This document shows, in pieces, positions 16,026 to 23,065 of a stretch of DNA of 64,000 nt. How positions within the stretch are numbered: the first letter of the stretch is position 1; every line of letters begins with the position of its first letter. This DNA comes from Nocardioides sp. zg-1228. GTDB lineage: Bacteria > Actinomycetota > Actinomycetes > Propionibacteriales > Nocardioidaceae. Under the pieces are notes generated by a model, which ran no database searches, was not told the origin of the DNA, and worked only from the letters and a program-made list of their open reading frames with translations. The DNA lies in assembly GCF_017086465.1 (NCBI RefSeq), contig NZ_CP070961.1, positions 3,224,001 to 3,288,000 on the forward strand, written 5' to 3'. The translations under genes and the position numbers were made by a program.

Positions 16026-16823
16026 ATGAGTCCACACCAGGAACCTGCGGGCGCCGAACGGCGCATCGCCGCGCCACCCACGATGTCCGTGCTCGCCGCC
16101 GAGGCGCTCCGCTCCATGATCCTCAGCGGTGAGCTGCTGCCCGGCGACCGACTCCCGGAGAACACCCTGACCGCCCAGCTGGGCGTCAGTCGCTCGCCCC
16201 TGCGGGAGGCGATGGCCGTGCTCGAGCAGGAGGGTCTGATCGTGCAGGCGCCCCGGCGCGGTGCGATCGTCAGGCCGCTCACGGCCCACGACATCTACGA
16301 GATCTACACCCTGCGCGCCGAGCTCGAGACGCTCGCCGTCCAGCTCGGCGTCCCCGTGGTGGAGCAGAGCCGTCTGGACCGGCTGCGCGCCGCCTACGCC
16401 GACCTCGAGGCCACCACCGGCGTCGACCAGGAGGAGCACACCAGGCACGCGTTCGCGTTCCACCTCGCCCTCGTGGGGCTGGCGGGCCACAGTCGGATCG
16501 AGGAGACCTACCGGTCCCTGTCGTTGCAGATGCAGCTCTGCATGGCGATGAACCGGCGCGCGCGGGCCGGCCTGGAGTCCATCGCGGAGGATGCCGTCCG
16601 ACACCGACCCCTGCTCGACCTCGCGGTGGCCGGGGACCGCGACGGGTTGCTCGAGGTGCTCCGCGACCACGGCCAGCGCACCTTCCTCCTCGATGCCGAG
16701 GAGCTCCTCGGCGGGAACTCGCCCCAGTCGGAGGCCTGGTTCGCAGAGGTCCGCGCGCAGCTGGAGTCGTCCGCTCAGGACGCTCCGGACACGCCGGACG
16801 ACGCTCCCGGGCAGGGCGCGTGA
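16026..16823 (+). CDS. GntR family transcriptional regulator, FCD (FadR/VanR) subfamily
   Basis: A 265-residue regulator. The winged helix-turn-helix occupies about residues 20-85 (EALRSMILSGELLPGDRLPE, LGVSRSPLREAMAVLEQEGL). The all-helical FCD ligand domain follows (about 95-225), with the metal-site histidines in FAFHLALVGLAGH and DHGQRTF. The ligand is likely a carboxylate or its CoA derivative bound through the metal, as in FadR-type relatives. RBS GAGAGG precedes the start. The gene opens the rightward operon: its stop overlaps the next start (TGATG), and a FadR-like palindrome sits in the divergent promoter region. It probably represses both arms until the inducer appears. The C-terminal tail (about 245-265) is acidic and low-complexity. 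Confidence 0.92.
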   Translation: MSPHQEPAGAERRIAAPPTMSVLAAEALRSMILSGELLPGDRLPENTLTAQLGVSRSPLREAMAVLEQEGLIVQAPRRGAIVRPLTAHDIYEIYTLRAELETLAVQLGVPVVEQSRLDRLRAAYADLEATTGVDQEEHTRHAFAFHLALVGLAGHSRIEETYRSLSLQMQLCMAMNRRARAGLESIAEDAVRHRPLLDLAVAGDRDGLLEVLRDHGQRTFLLDAEELLGGNSPQSEAWFAEVRAQLESSAQDAPDTPDDAPGQGA

Positions 16824-17263
16824 TGGCGGCCGGCAGGCCCGCGGAGGCGGGCACGGACAGTCCCGCGCTGACCCGGCTCCGCGAGGCCGTGGGCTGGCAG
16901 GGCCCCCAGCGCGTCGACGTGATCGAACGACGACACCTCGCCGACTACCGCCGCACCCTCGGCCTGGACCCACAAGGCACCGACGTCCCGTTGACGATCT
17001 GCGCCTGCTTCCTGTCCGAGCCCCCGCCGATGCCGGCGGCCGAGGCCTACGGGCTCGGCTGGATCAACGGCGGTGACCGCTTCGAGTACGCCGGGCCGCG
17101 GCTCACCCTCGGGGACGAGCTGCGCTCTCGCCTGACCTTCACGGCCGTGAGCGAGAAGCACGGCCGCAGCGGGACGTTGGCCGTGCTCACCTTCGAGACC
17201 GAGTTCGTCCGCCCGGACGACACGGTCGCCGTCCGCCACATCGGGACGAGGATCCGCCGATGA
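16823..17263 (+). CDS. FAS1-like/HTD2-type MaoC dehydratase, N-terminal hotdog subunit
   Basis: A 146-residue protein resembling the N-terminal hotdog half of MaoC/HTD2-type (R)-hydratases (FAS1-like dehydratase domain). Typical segments are RRHLADYRRTLGLDPQ, GWINGGDRFEYAGPRLTLGD and VLTFETEFVRPDDTVAVRH. The half itself lacks the catalytic Asp/His; these are supplied by the C-terminal half encoded by the next gene, which overlaps by 4 bp. Together they would form a heterodimeric enoyl-CoA hydratase/hydroxyacyl-CoA dehydratase. Start ATG 16823 overlaps the regulator stop; a GTG one codon upstream is possible. Confidence 0.75.
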   Translation: MAAGRPAEAGTDSPALTRLREAVGWQGPQRVDVIERRHLADYRRTLGLDPQGTDVPLTICACFLSEPPPMPAAEAYGLGWINGGDRFEYAGPRLTLGDELRSRLTFTAVSEKHGRSGTLAVLTFETEFVRPDDTVAVRHIGTRIRR

Positions 17264-17667
17264 CCGACGCCACGCCCGAGCGCTTCGAACGCGCCCACAC
17301 CGCCTCGCTGCGCACCCTCGTCCAGTACGCCGGGTCCAGCGGTGACTTCTACGAGATGCACTACGACCTGCCCTTCGCGCACGAGCGCGGCCACCCCGAG
17401 CTGTCCGTCCACGGGCTGCTGAAGGCGGCATGGCTCGGACAGCTCGTCGACGACTGGTTCGCAGGCCGGGGCCGGGTCACCTCGTTCGAGGTCTCCTACC
17501 GCGGGATGGACTTCCGCGACCAGGCGGTGGCCTGCGGCGGCGAAGTGACTCGGCGGGAGGGCTCCACGGTCGAGCTCTCGCTCTGGACACGCAACGGCGA
17601 CGGCGACATCACGACGACCGGCGCCGCCACGATCGAGCTCGACGACCCCTCAGGGAGCAACGCATGA
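17260..17667 (+). CDS. MaoC-like dehydratase, catalytic hotdog subunit
   Basis: A 135-residue hotdog protein with the MaoC/R-hydratase signature: YAGSSGDFYEMHYD supplies the catalytic Asp and His (about residues 30-36), followed by the conserved HG of LSVHGLL. It probably adds or removes water on a CoA thioester, pairing with the preceding FAS1-like subunit as in other split MaoC enzymes (ATGA overlap between the genes). The substrate is unknown. Mesaconyl-, crotonyl- or itaconyl-type CoA esters are plausible given the CoA-transferases in the same locus, but this is inference. Confidence 0.82.
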   Translation: MTDATPERFERAHTASLRTLVQYAGSSGDFYEMHYDLPFAHERGHPELSVHGLLKAAWLGQLVDDWFAGRGRVTSFEVSYRGMDFRDQAVACGGEVTRREGSTVELSLWTRNGDGDITTTGAATIELDDPSGSNA

Positions 17668-18584
17668 CCTTGGACCAGATCAGGACGCTGGTGGCCGGCC
17701 TCGGGCACCCGGTGGTGACCGGCGAGCCGGAGTCGGCGGGCCGGTTCCCCGACGGGCGCCGGTACCGCATCGAGATCCCGAGCTGTGAAGGGCCGGCCGT
17801 GATGGCGGCGGTGCTGGAGGAGGCCACCACCCGCGGGGTCCCCATCGACCGCATCTCCCAGGGCAGCGGCATCATGATGCTCACCGACGACGAGATCACC
17901 GCGATGGTGGAGCTCGCCCGCGACCACGACGTCGAGGTCTGCCTCTTCCTCGGTCCGCGCGGCGCCTGGGACACCGGCGCGCAGGCCAAGGTCTCGGCCG
18001 CCGTCGGTGGCGCCGCCCGCGGCAACGCGGCGGTCGGCGCCTCGCTGGCCGACGCCGTCCGCGCCTGCGACCTGGGCGTGCGCAGCCTGCTCGTCGGTGA
18101 CCTCGGCGTCCTCGAGCTGCTCGGCCGGATGAAGGCCGCCGGCGACCTCCCGGCCGACCTGGTCCTCAAGACCTCGGTGCTGATGCCGCTGGGCAACGGA
18201 CCCACGGCGGCGCTCTACGAGCGGGCGGGCGCCACGAGCCTCAACGTGTCCACCGACCTCACCATCGCGCAGCTCGCCGAGATCCGGGCGGCGACGACCG
18301 CACCCATCGACATGTACCTCGAGGTCCCCGACGACCAGGGCGGCAGCGTCCGGATGTACGAGGTGGCCGAGGTCGTGCGGGTGGCCGCGCCGGTCTACCT
18401 CAAGCTGGGGGTGCGCAACGCCCCCCACATCTACCCCGTCGGGGCACACCTCGCCCGCGTGGCGGTGGACCTGGGCCGGGAGCGGGTCCGCCGGGCCGAG
18501 CTCGTCCTGCGGCTGCTGGCCGAGCTGGCCCCCGACCTCGTCGAGCACCCCACCGCCCCCGCCGTCACCGGGACCCGCGCATGA
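17664..18584 (+). CDS. TIM-barrel protein resembling the peptidase U32 family, function unassigned
   Basis: A 306-residue soluble protein with an alternating beta/alpha pattern of a TIM barrel: YRIEIPSCEGPAVMAAVLEE, VPIDRISQGSGIMML, VEVCLFLGPRGAW, LLVGDLGVLELL, TSLNVSTDLTIAQL and APIDMYLEVPDD. Its overall look recalls U32-type barrels that carry out hydroxylation or modification, but the Cys-rich and HGAMC motifs of genuine U32 enzymes are absent, so a peptidase role is unlikely. The ATG at 17664 overlaps the previous stop. Conserved placement between a MaoC pair and a gamma-carbonic anhydrase suggests a lyase or isomerase step. Low certainty on function, high on being a gene. Confidence 0.6.
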   Translation: MTLDQIRTLVAGLGHPVVTGEPESAGRFPDGRRYRIEIPSCEGPAVMAAVLEEATTRGVPIDRISQGSGIMMLTDDEITAMVELARDHDVEVCLFLGPRGAWDTGAQAKVSAAVGGAARGNAAVGASLADAVRACDLGVRSLLVGDLGVLELLGRMKAAGDLPADLVLKTSVLMPLGNGPTAALYERAGATSLNVSTDLTIAQLAEIRAATTAPIDMYLEVPDDQGGSVRMYEVAEVVRVAAPVYLKLGVRNAPHIYPVGAHLARVAVDLGRERVRRAELVLRLLAELAPDLVEHPTAPAVTGTRA

Positions 18585-19123
18585 GGGGCGGTCCGCTGCT
18601 GGTGACGCTGCGCGGCGTGGCGCCCGTGGTCGAGCCGGGCGCCTGGGTCGCGCCCACCGCGGTGCTCGTGGGCCGCGTGACGGTGCGCGCCGGAGCCAGC
18701 ATCTGGTTCGGCTCCGTCCTCCGCGCGGAGGAGGGCACGATCGAGGTCGGACCGGACGCCAACATCCAGGACAACTCCGTCCTCCACACCGACGACGGGT
18801 TGCACCTCTCCGTGGGCCGCAACACCTCGGTCGGCCACGGCGTCGTGCTGCACGGATGCTCGATCGGCGAGGACGTCGTGGTCGGCATGGGCTCGCGGGT
18901 GCTCAACGGGGCGCGGGTCGGCTCCGAGTCGCTCCTCGCCGCGGGAGCAGTCGTGCTCGAGGGCCGGGAGACACCTCCGCGGTCCCTCCTCGCGGGTGTC
19001 CCGGCCAAGGTGCGCGGCGAGCTCGACGAGGAGAAGGTCGAGGGCCTGCGCGAGAACGGCCGGATCTACCAGCGGCTGCGAGACGAGTACCTCCTCGCCC
19101 TTCCGTGGGACGACGCCCGATGA
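18581..19123 (+). CDS. Gamma-carbonic anhydrase-like hexapeptide-repeat protein
   Basis: A 180-residue left-handed beta-helix protein of the gamma-carbonic anhydrase/YrdA/PaaY group. Hexapeptide turns run from about residue 12 to 145 (VAPTAVLVGRVTVRAGASIW; IEVGPDANIQDNSVLH). The three metal histidines are in place: NSVLHTDD (about 69) and SVGHGVVLHGC (about 87 and 92). The C-terminal helix (EEKVEGLRENGRIYQRLRDEYL) is typical. PaaY of phenylacetate degradation is a thioesterase of this family, so the role could be CoA-ester housekeeping rather than CO2 hydration. Overlaps both neighbours by 4 bp. Confidence 0.85.
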   Translation: MRGGPLLVTLRGVAPVVEPGAWVAPTAVLVGRVTVRAGASIWFGSVLRAEEGTIEVGPDANIQDNSVLHTDDGLHLSVGRNTSVGHGVVLHGCSIGEDVVVGMGSRVLNGARVGSESLLAAGAVVLEGRETPPRSLLAGVPAKVRGELDEEKVEGLRENGRIYQRLRDEYLLALPWDDAR

Positions 19124-20490
19124 GCGGCGCGGCGCTCGACGAGCTGATGGCGGCGCTGCCCGCCGACGTGGTGGTCGTCGAACCGGTGACCGTCGAGAAC
19201 CATCGCCGCGACCGCGCGGACCTGTGCCCGGCCGGGACGCCGCTGGCCCTGGTGCGGCCACGGACGACCGAGCAGGTGCAGGTCGTCATGCGGTGGGCGA
19301 CCCGACACCGCGTGCCCGTCGTCCCGCAGGGAGCGCGCACCGGCCTCTCCGGTGGCGCGAACGCCGTGGACGGCTGCCTGTTGCTCTCGCTGGCCCGGAT
19401 GGACGCGATCGTCGAGATCGACCCGCTCGACCAGGTCGCCGTCGTCGAGCCCGGTGTCGTCAACGCGGTCCTGTCGCGTGCTGCCCTCGACGCCGGGCTC
19501 TACTACCCGCCCGACCCGTCGTCGTGGGAGGAGTCGACGATCGGCGGCAACATCGCCACGAACGCCGGCGGCCTGTGCTGCGTGAAGTACGGCGTCACCG
19601 GCGACTTCGTGCGCGGCCTCGAGGTCGTGCTCGCCGACGGTGAGGTCATCCGCACGGGCCGGCGCACGGTGAAGGGTGTGGCCGGCTACGAGCTGACCAA
19701 GCTGCTGGTGGGCTCGGAGGGGACGCTCGGCGTGATCACCCAGGCCACCGTGTCGCTGCGACCGGCTCCCGAGGACGCGCTGACGATGGTCGCGCTCTTC
19801 GACGCGGTGCCACCTGCGCTCGAGGCCGCCATGCAGATCATGTCGTCGGGCATCCGGCCCTCCCTGCTCGAGTTCCTCGACGGCCCCTCCATCGCCGCCA
19901 TCCAGGCCTACCGGGACATGGGCCTGTCGGAGTCGGCGCAGGCCATGCTGCTGCTGCAGTCCGACCGCGGGCCGCTGGCCGCCGACGACGTCACGGCCAT
20001 GGGCGAGCTGTGCGAGCGGCTCGGCGCCACCGACGTCGCCGTCGCGAGCGACGCGGAGGAGTCGGAGATGCTGCTCGCCGCGCGCCGGATGATCAACCCC
20101 GCGGTCGAGCACGTCGGGGCGAGCTTCGTCGACGACGTCGCCGTGCCGCGGGCCAGGCTCGTCGACCTGCTCGACGGCATCGCCGGGATCGCCGCCGAGC
20201 ACGACGTCCGGATCCTGTGCCCCGGACACATCGGTGACGTCAACATGCACCCCCACGTGGTCTTCGACCGCGGCGATGCCGCGTCCGCAGCCCGGGCCGA
20301 GGCCGCGTTCGGCGCGATCATGCAGCTCGCGCTCGAGCTCGGGGGGACCATCACCGGCGAGCACGGCGTCGGGACCTTGAAGAGGCCGTGGCTCGAGCAG
20401 GAGATCGGCAGCGTCGGGCTGCGCCTGCAGCGGCGGGTCAAGGAAGCGTTCGACCCGCTCGGCCTCCTCAACCCCGGCAAGGTCGTGTGA
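19120..20490 (+). CDS. FAD-linked 2-hydroxyacid dehydrogenase (GlcD/D-lactate/D-2-hydroxyglutarate dehydrogenase family)
   Basis: A 456-residue flavoprotein of the VAO/PCMH fold. The FAD-binding domain contains VPVVPQGARTGLSGGAN (about 65-82) and STIGGNIATNAGGLCCVKYG. The C-terminal substrate domain carries CPGHIGDVNMHPH and GEHGVGTLKRPWL, whose histidines and Asn bind the metal/substrate carboxylate in GlcD, Dld and D2HGDH. It oxidises a D-2-hydroxy acid to the 2-oxo acid, passing electrons to the respiratory chain or a flavoprotein. ATG 19120 overlaps the previous stop. Its pairing with an iron ADH and a semialdehyde dehydrogenase makes D-2-hydroxyglutarate an attractive but unproven substrate. 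Confidence 0.88.
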   Translation: MSGAALDELMAALPADVVVVEPVTVENHRRDRADLCPAGTPLALVRPRTTEQVQVVMRWATRHRVPVVPQGARTGLSGGANAVDGCLLLSLARMDAIVEIDPLDQVAVVEPGVVNAVLSRAALDAGLYYPPDPSSWEESTIGGNIATNAGGLCCVKYGVTGDFVRGLEVVLADGEVIRTGRRTVKGVAGYELTKLLVGSEGTLGVITQATVSLRPAPEDALTMVALFDAVPPALEAAMQIMSSGIRPSLLEFLDGPSIAAIQAYRDMGLSESAQAMLLLQSDRGPLAADDVTAMGELCERLGATDVAVASDAEESEMLLAARRMINPAVEHVGASFVDDVAVPRARLVDLLDGIAGIAAEHDVRILCPGHIGDVNMHPHVVFDRGDAASAARAEAAFGAIMQLALELGGTITGEHGVGTLKRPWLEQEIGSVGLRLQRRVKEAFDPLGLLNPGKVV

Positions 20491-20514
20491 CCCGCATCCC
20501 CAGTCCTGCCCTGC

Positions 20515-20534
20515 CCCGGGTGACACCACCCGGG
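20515..20534 (+). other. Intra-operon hairpin, perfect 8-bp stem
   Basis: CCCGGGTG (20515-20522) and CACCCGGG (20527-20534) flank ACAC in the only sizeable gap (82 bp) of the rightward operon. No T-tract follows. It could be a processing or mRNA-stability element, or a partial terminator separating upstream CoA genes from the dehydrogenase genes. Confidence 0.5.
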
Positions 20535-20572
20535 CACCCACGCACACCACCAGCACCTCACAGGAGACGGCA

Positions 20573-22033
20573 ATGAGTGACCCCATGAACGTCCTGGCCG
20601 CCGAGCACCGGCGGCTCCGGATCGGCGACACCTGGCGCGCCGCCGCCGACGGGGCGACGTTCGACGTCGAGGACCCGGCCACGGGCGCGATCATCGCCGA
20701 GGTCCCGGACGCCGGCCCCGAGGACGGCCTCGCCGCCCTCGATGCCGCGACGGAGGCGATGGCGGCCTGGGCAGCGACACCGCCGCGCAAGCGCTCGGAG
20801 CTGCTGACCGCGACCTACCAGGCCCTGACCGACCGGACCGAGGAGATCGCCCGGCTCATCACGCTCGAGATGGGCAAGCCGCTCGCCGAGGCCCGTGGCG
20901 AGGTGGCCTACGGCGCGGAGTTCTTCCGCTGGTTCGCCGAGGAGGCGGTGCGCGTGGAGGGCCGCTACAGCACCGCTCCCGCCGGGGGCTACCGCATCCT
21001 CACCGTGCCGAAGCCGGTCGGCCCGTGTGTCTTCGTGACACCCTGGAACTTCCCCCTGGCCATGGGGGCGCGCAAGATCGCTCCGGCGTTGGCCGCTGGC
21101 TGCACGACGATCACCAAGCCTGCCGGGCAGACGCCCCTCACGATGCTGCTCCTCGCCCGCATCATGGAGGAGGTCGGCGTCCCTCCGGGCGTCGTCAACG
21201 TGGTGACGACCGAGCGTTCCGGCGAGGTCGTCTCGGCGCTCCTCGCCGATCGGCGGACCCGCAAGGTCTCGTTCACCGGCTCGACCGAGGTCGGCCGCCT
21301 GCTGCTGCGTCAGGCGGCCGACAACGTGCTGCGGACCTCCATGGAGCTCGGCGGCAACGCGGCCCTGATCGTGTGCGCCGACGCCGATCTCGACGTGGCG
21401 GTGGACGGCGCGATGGTGGCCAAGATGCGCAACATCGGCGAGTCGTGCATCGCGGCCAACCGCATCTACGTCGAGGAGCCGGTGCGCGAGGAGTTCACGG
21501 CGCGCTTCACCGAGCGGATGGGCGCGCTGTCGATGGGCCACGGGCTCGAGGACGGCACGGACGTCGGGGCGCTGATCGACGAGGCCTCGGTCACCAAGAT
21601 CGACGGCCTCGTCACCGACGCCGTCGAGCGCGGCGCCAAGGTCCTGGTGGGCGGCGAGCGCCCGGACGGCCCGGGGTACTTCTACCCGCCGACGGTCCTG
21701 GTCGACGTCCCCGAGGACGCCCGGCTGCTGGAGGAGGAGATCTTCGGCCCGGTGGCGCCGATCATCTCCTTCACCTCCGACGACGAGGTGATGGCGAAGG
21801 CCAACGACACCGAGCACGGCCTGGTCGGCTACGTCTTCACCCGGGACCTCCAGCGCGCGCTCCGCTTCACCGAGGGCCTGGAGACCGGGATGCTCGGCAT
21901 CAACCGGGGCCTGATCTCGGACCCGTCGGCCCCCTTCGGCGGCGTGAAGCAGTCCGGGATCGGCAAGGAGGGGTCGCACGAGGGCATCCTCGAGTACCTC
22001 GAGGTCACCTACGCGGCGGTCGACCTGCCGTGA
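20573..22033 (+). CDS. NAD(P)-dependent aldehyde dehydrogenase, succinate-semialdehyde dehydrogenase type
   Basis: A 486-residue ALDH close to GabD-type succinate-semialdehyde dehydrogenases. Visible are VTPWNFPLAMGARKIAPALA (about 155-175, cofactor/active-site Asn), KPAGQTP, FTGSTEVGRLL (NAD-binding turn), the general base Glu of MELGGNAALI (about 260) and the catalytic Cys in NIGESCIAANR (about 294). The FGGVKQSGIGKEGS C-terminal motif is the GabD form. It oxidises a short dicarboxylate semialdehyde to the acid. RBS AGGAGA precedes the start at 7-8 nt. The GTG of the next gene overlaps its stop (GTGA). Exact chain length of the aldehyde is inferred. Confidence 0.9.
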   Translation: MSDPMNVLAAEHRRLRIGDTWRAAADGATFDVEDPATGAIIAEVPDAGPEDGLAALDAATEAMAAWAATPPRKRSELLTATYQALTDRTEEIARLITLEMGKPLAEARGEVAYGAEFFRWFAEEAVRVEGRYSTAPAGGYRILTVPKPVGPCVFVTPWNFPLAMGARKIAPALAAGCTTITKPAGQTPLTMLLLARIMEEVGVPPGVVNVVTTERSGEVVSALLADRRTRKVSFTGSTEVGRLLLRQAADNVLRTSMELGGNAALIVCADADLDVAVDGAMVAKMRNIGESCIAANRIYVEEPVREEFTARFTERMGALSMGHGLEDGTDVGALIDEASVTKIDGLVTDAVERGAKVLVGGERPDGPGYFYPPTVLVDVPEDARLLEEEIFGPVAPIISFTSDDEVMAKANDTEHGLVGYVFTRDLQRALRFTEGLETGMLGINRGLISDPSAPFGGVKQSGIGKEGSHEGILEYLEVTYAAVDLP

Positions 22034-23064
22034 CCGACCTGCTCCGGGTGCCCGTCAGCGAGCACCGCGACGTGTCCACGCGCGTCCTCACCGCCCTCGG
22101 GGTGCCGGAGGCGGCGGCGCGCGAGCAGGCGGAGCTGCTGCTGGAGGGCGACCTCCGCGGCCACGCCTCCCACGGCCTCCGCCGCCTCGACATGCTCGCC
22201 CAACGGCTGCGCAGCGGTGCCGCACGGGCGGACGCCCGGCCCACGAGCACCTGGGTCACGGAGTCGGTCCTCGTCGTCGACGGTGACGGCGGGCTCGGTC
22301 CCCCGATCGCCCGGCGCGCCACCGAGGAGCTGCTCGGCAGGGTCGCCGAGAGCGGGGTGGCGGTCGCCGCCGTCCGCAACGCCAACCACCTGGGCATGCT
22401 TGCGCCCTACGTCGAGGCGATGGCCGCGGCAGGAGTCGTCGGCATCGCGCTGACCACCAGCGAGGCCCTGGTCCACCCGTGGGGCGGGACCCAGGCACTG
22501 GTCGGCACCAACCCGCTCGCCGTCGCGGTGCCGGTGCCGGGCGAGGACCCGCTCGTCCTCGACATGGCGACCGGCCAGGTGTCGCGCGGCAAGGTCCTCG
22601 ACCACGCCGCCCGCGGCCTGCCGCTGGCGCCCGGGGACGCTGTCGACGCCGACGGCGTGCCGACCACGGACGCCGCCGCCGCGGTCGACGGGGCGATCAG
22701 TCCGTTCGGGGGCCCGAAGGGCTACGCCCTCGGCGTCATGCTCGAGGTGCTGGTCGCGACCCTGACCCGCACGGCGCTCGGCCAGGACGTGCGCGGGACC
22801 CTCGACCCGACCGATCCGTCCACCAAGGGCGACCTCTTCATCGCCATGGACCCGGCGGTCTTCGGGTCCGGCACCGCTCCGGTCGCCGACTACCTCGCCA
22901 CGCTCCGGCAGACCACGCCGGCGCCGGGGCACGACCGGGTCCTCGTCCCCGGCGACCGAGCCCGGGCCACCCGCGCCGCCAACCTCGCTGCCGGCGTCCC
23001 GGTCGCCCAGGGGACCTGGGCGACCGCCCAACAGATCGCAGCCGACCTCTCCGAAAGGCACTGA
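22030..23064 (+). CDS. Ldh2 family NAD-dependent malate/L-lactate/sulfolactate-type dehydrogenase
   Basis: A 344-residue oxidoreductase of the Ldh2 (MDH/ureidoglycolate/sulfolactate dehydrogenase) family, unrelated to Rossmann dehydrogenases. The catalytic His is in GDLRGHASHGLRRLDML (about 42-58). VRNANHLGMLAPYVEAMA, LVGTNPLAVAVP and PFGGPKGYALGVMLEVL are family signatures. It interconverts a 2-hydroxy acid, or an imine acid in some branches, with its oxo form. GTG 22030 overlaps the aldehyde dehydrogenase stop; the long open frame upstream belongs to another frame of that gene. With the FAD-linked enzyme it gives the cluster two dehydrogenases of probably opposite stereochemistry or cofactor. 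Confidence 0.9.
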   Translation: MTDLLRVPVSEHRDVSTRVLTALGVPEAAAREQAELLLEGDLRGHASHGLRRLDMLAQRLRSGAARADARPTSTWVTESVLVVDGDGGLGPPIARRATEELLGRVAESGVAVAAVRNANHLGMLAPYVEAMAAAGVVGIALTTSEALVHPWGGTQALVGTNPLAVAVPVPGEDPLVLDMATGQVSRGKVLDHAARGLPLAPGDAVDADGVPTTDAAAAVDGAISPFGGPKGYALGVMLEVLVATLTRTALGQDVRGTLDPTDPSTKGDLFIAMDPAVFGSGTAPVADYLATLRQTTPAPGHDRVLVPGDRARATRAANLAAGVPVAQGTWATAQQIAADLSERH

Positions 23065-23065
23065 C

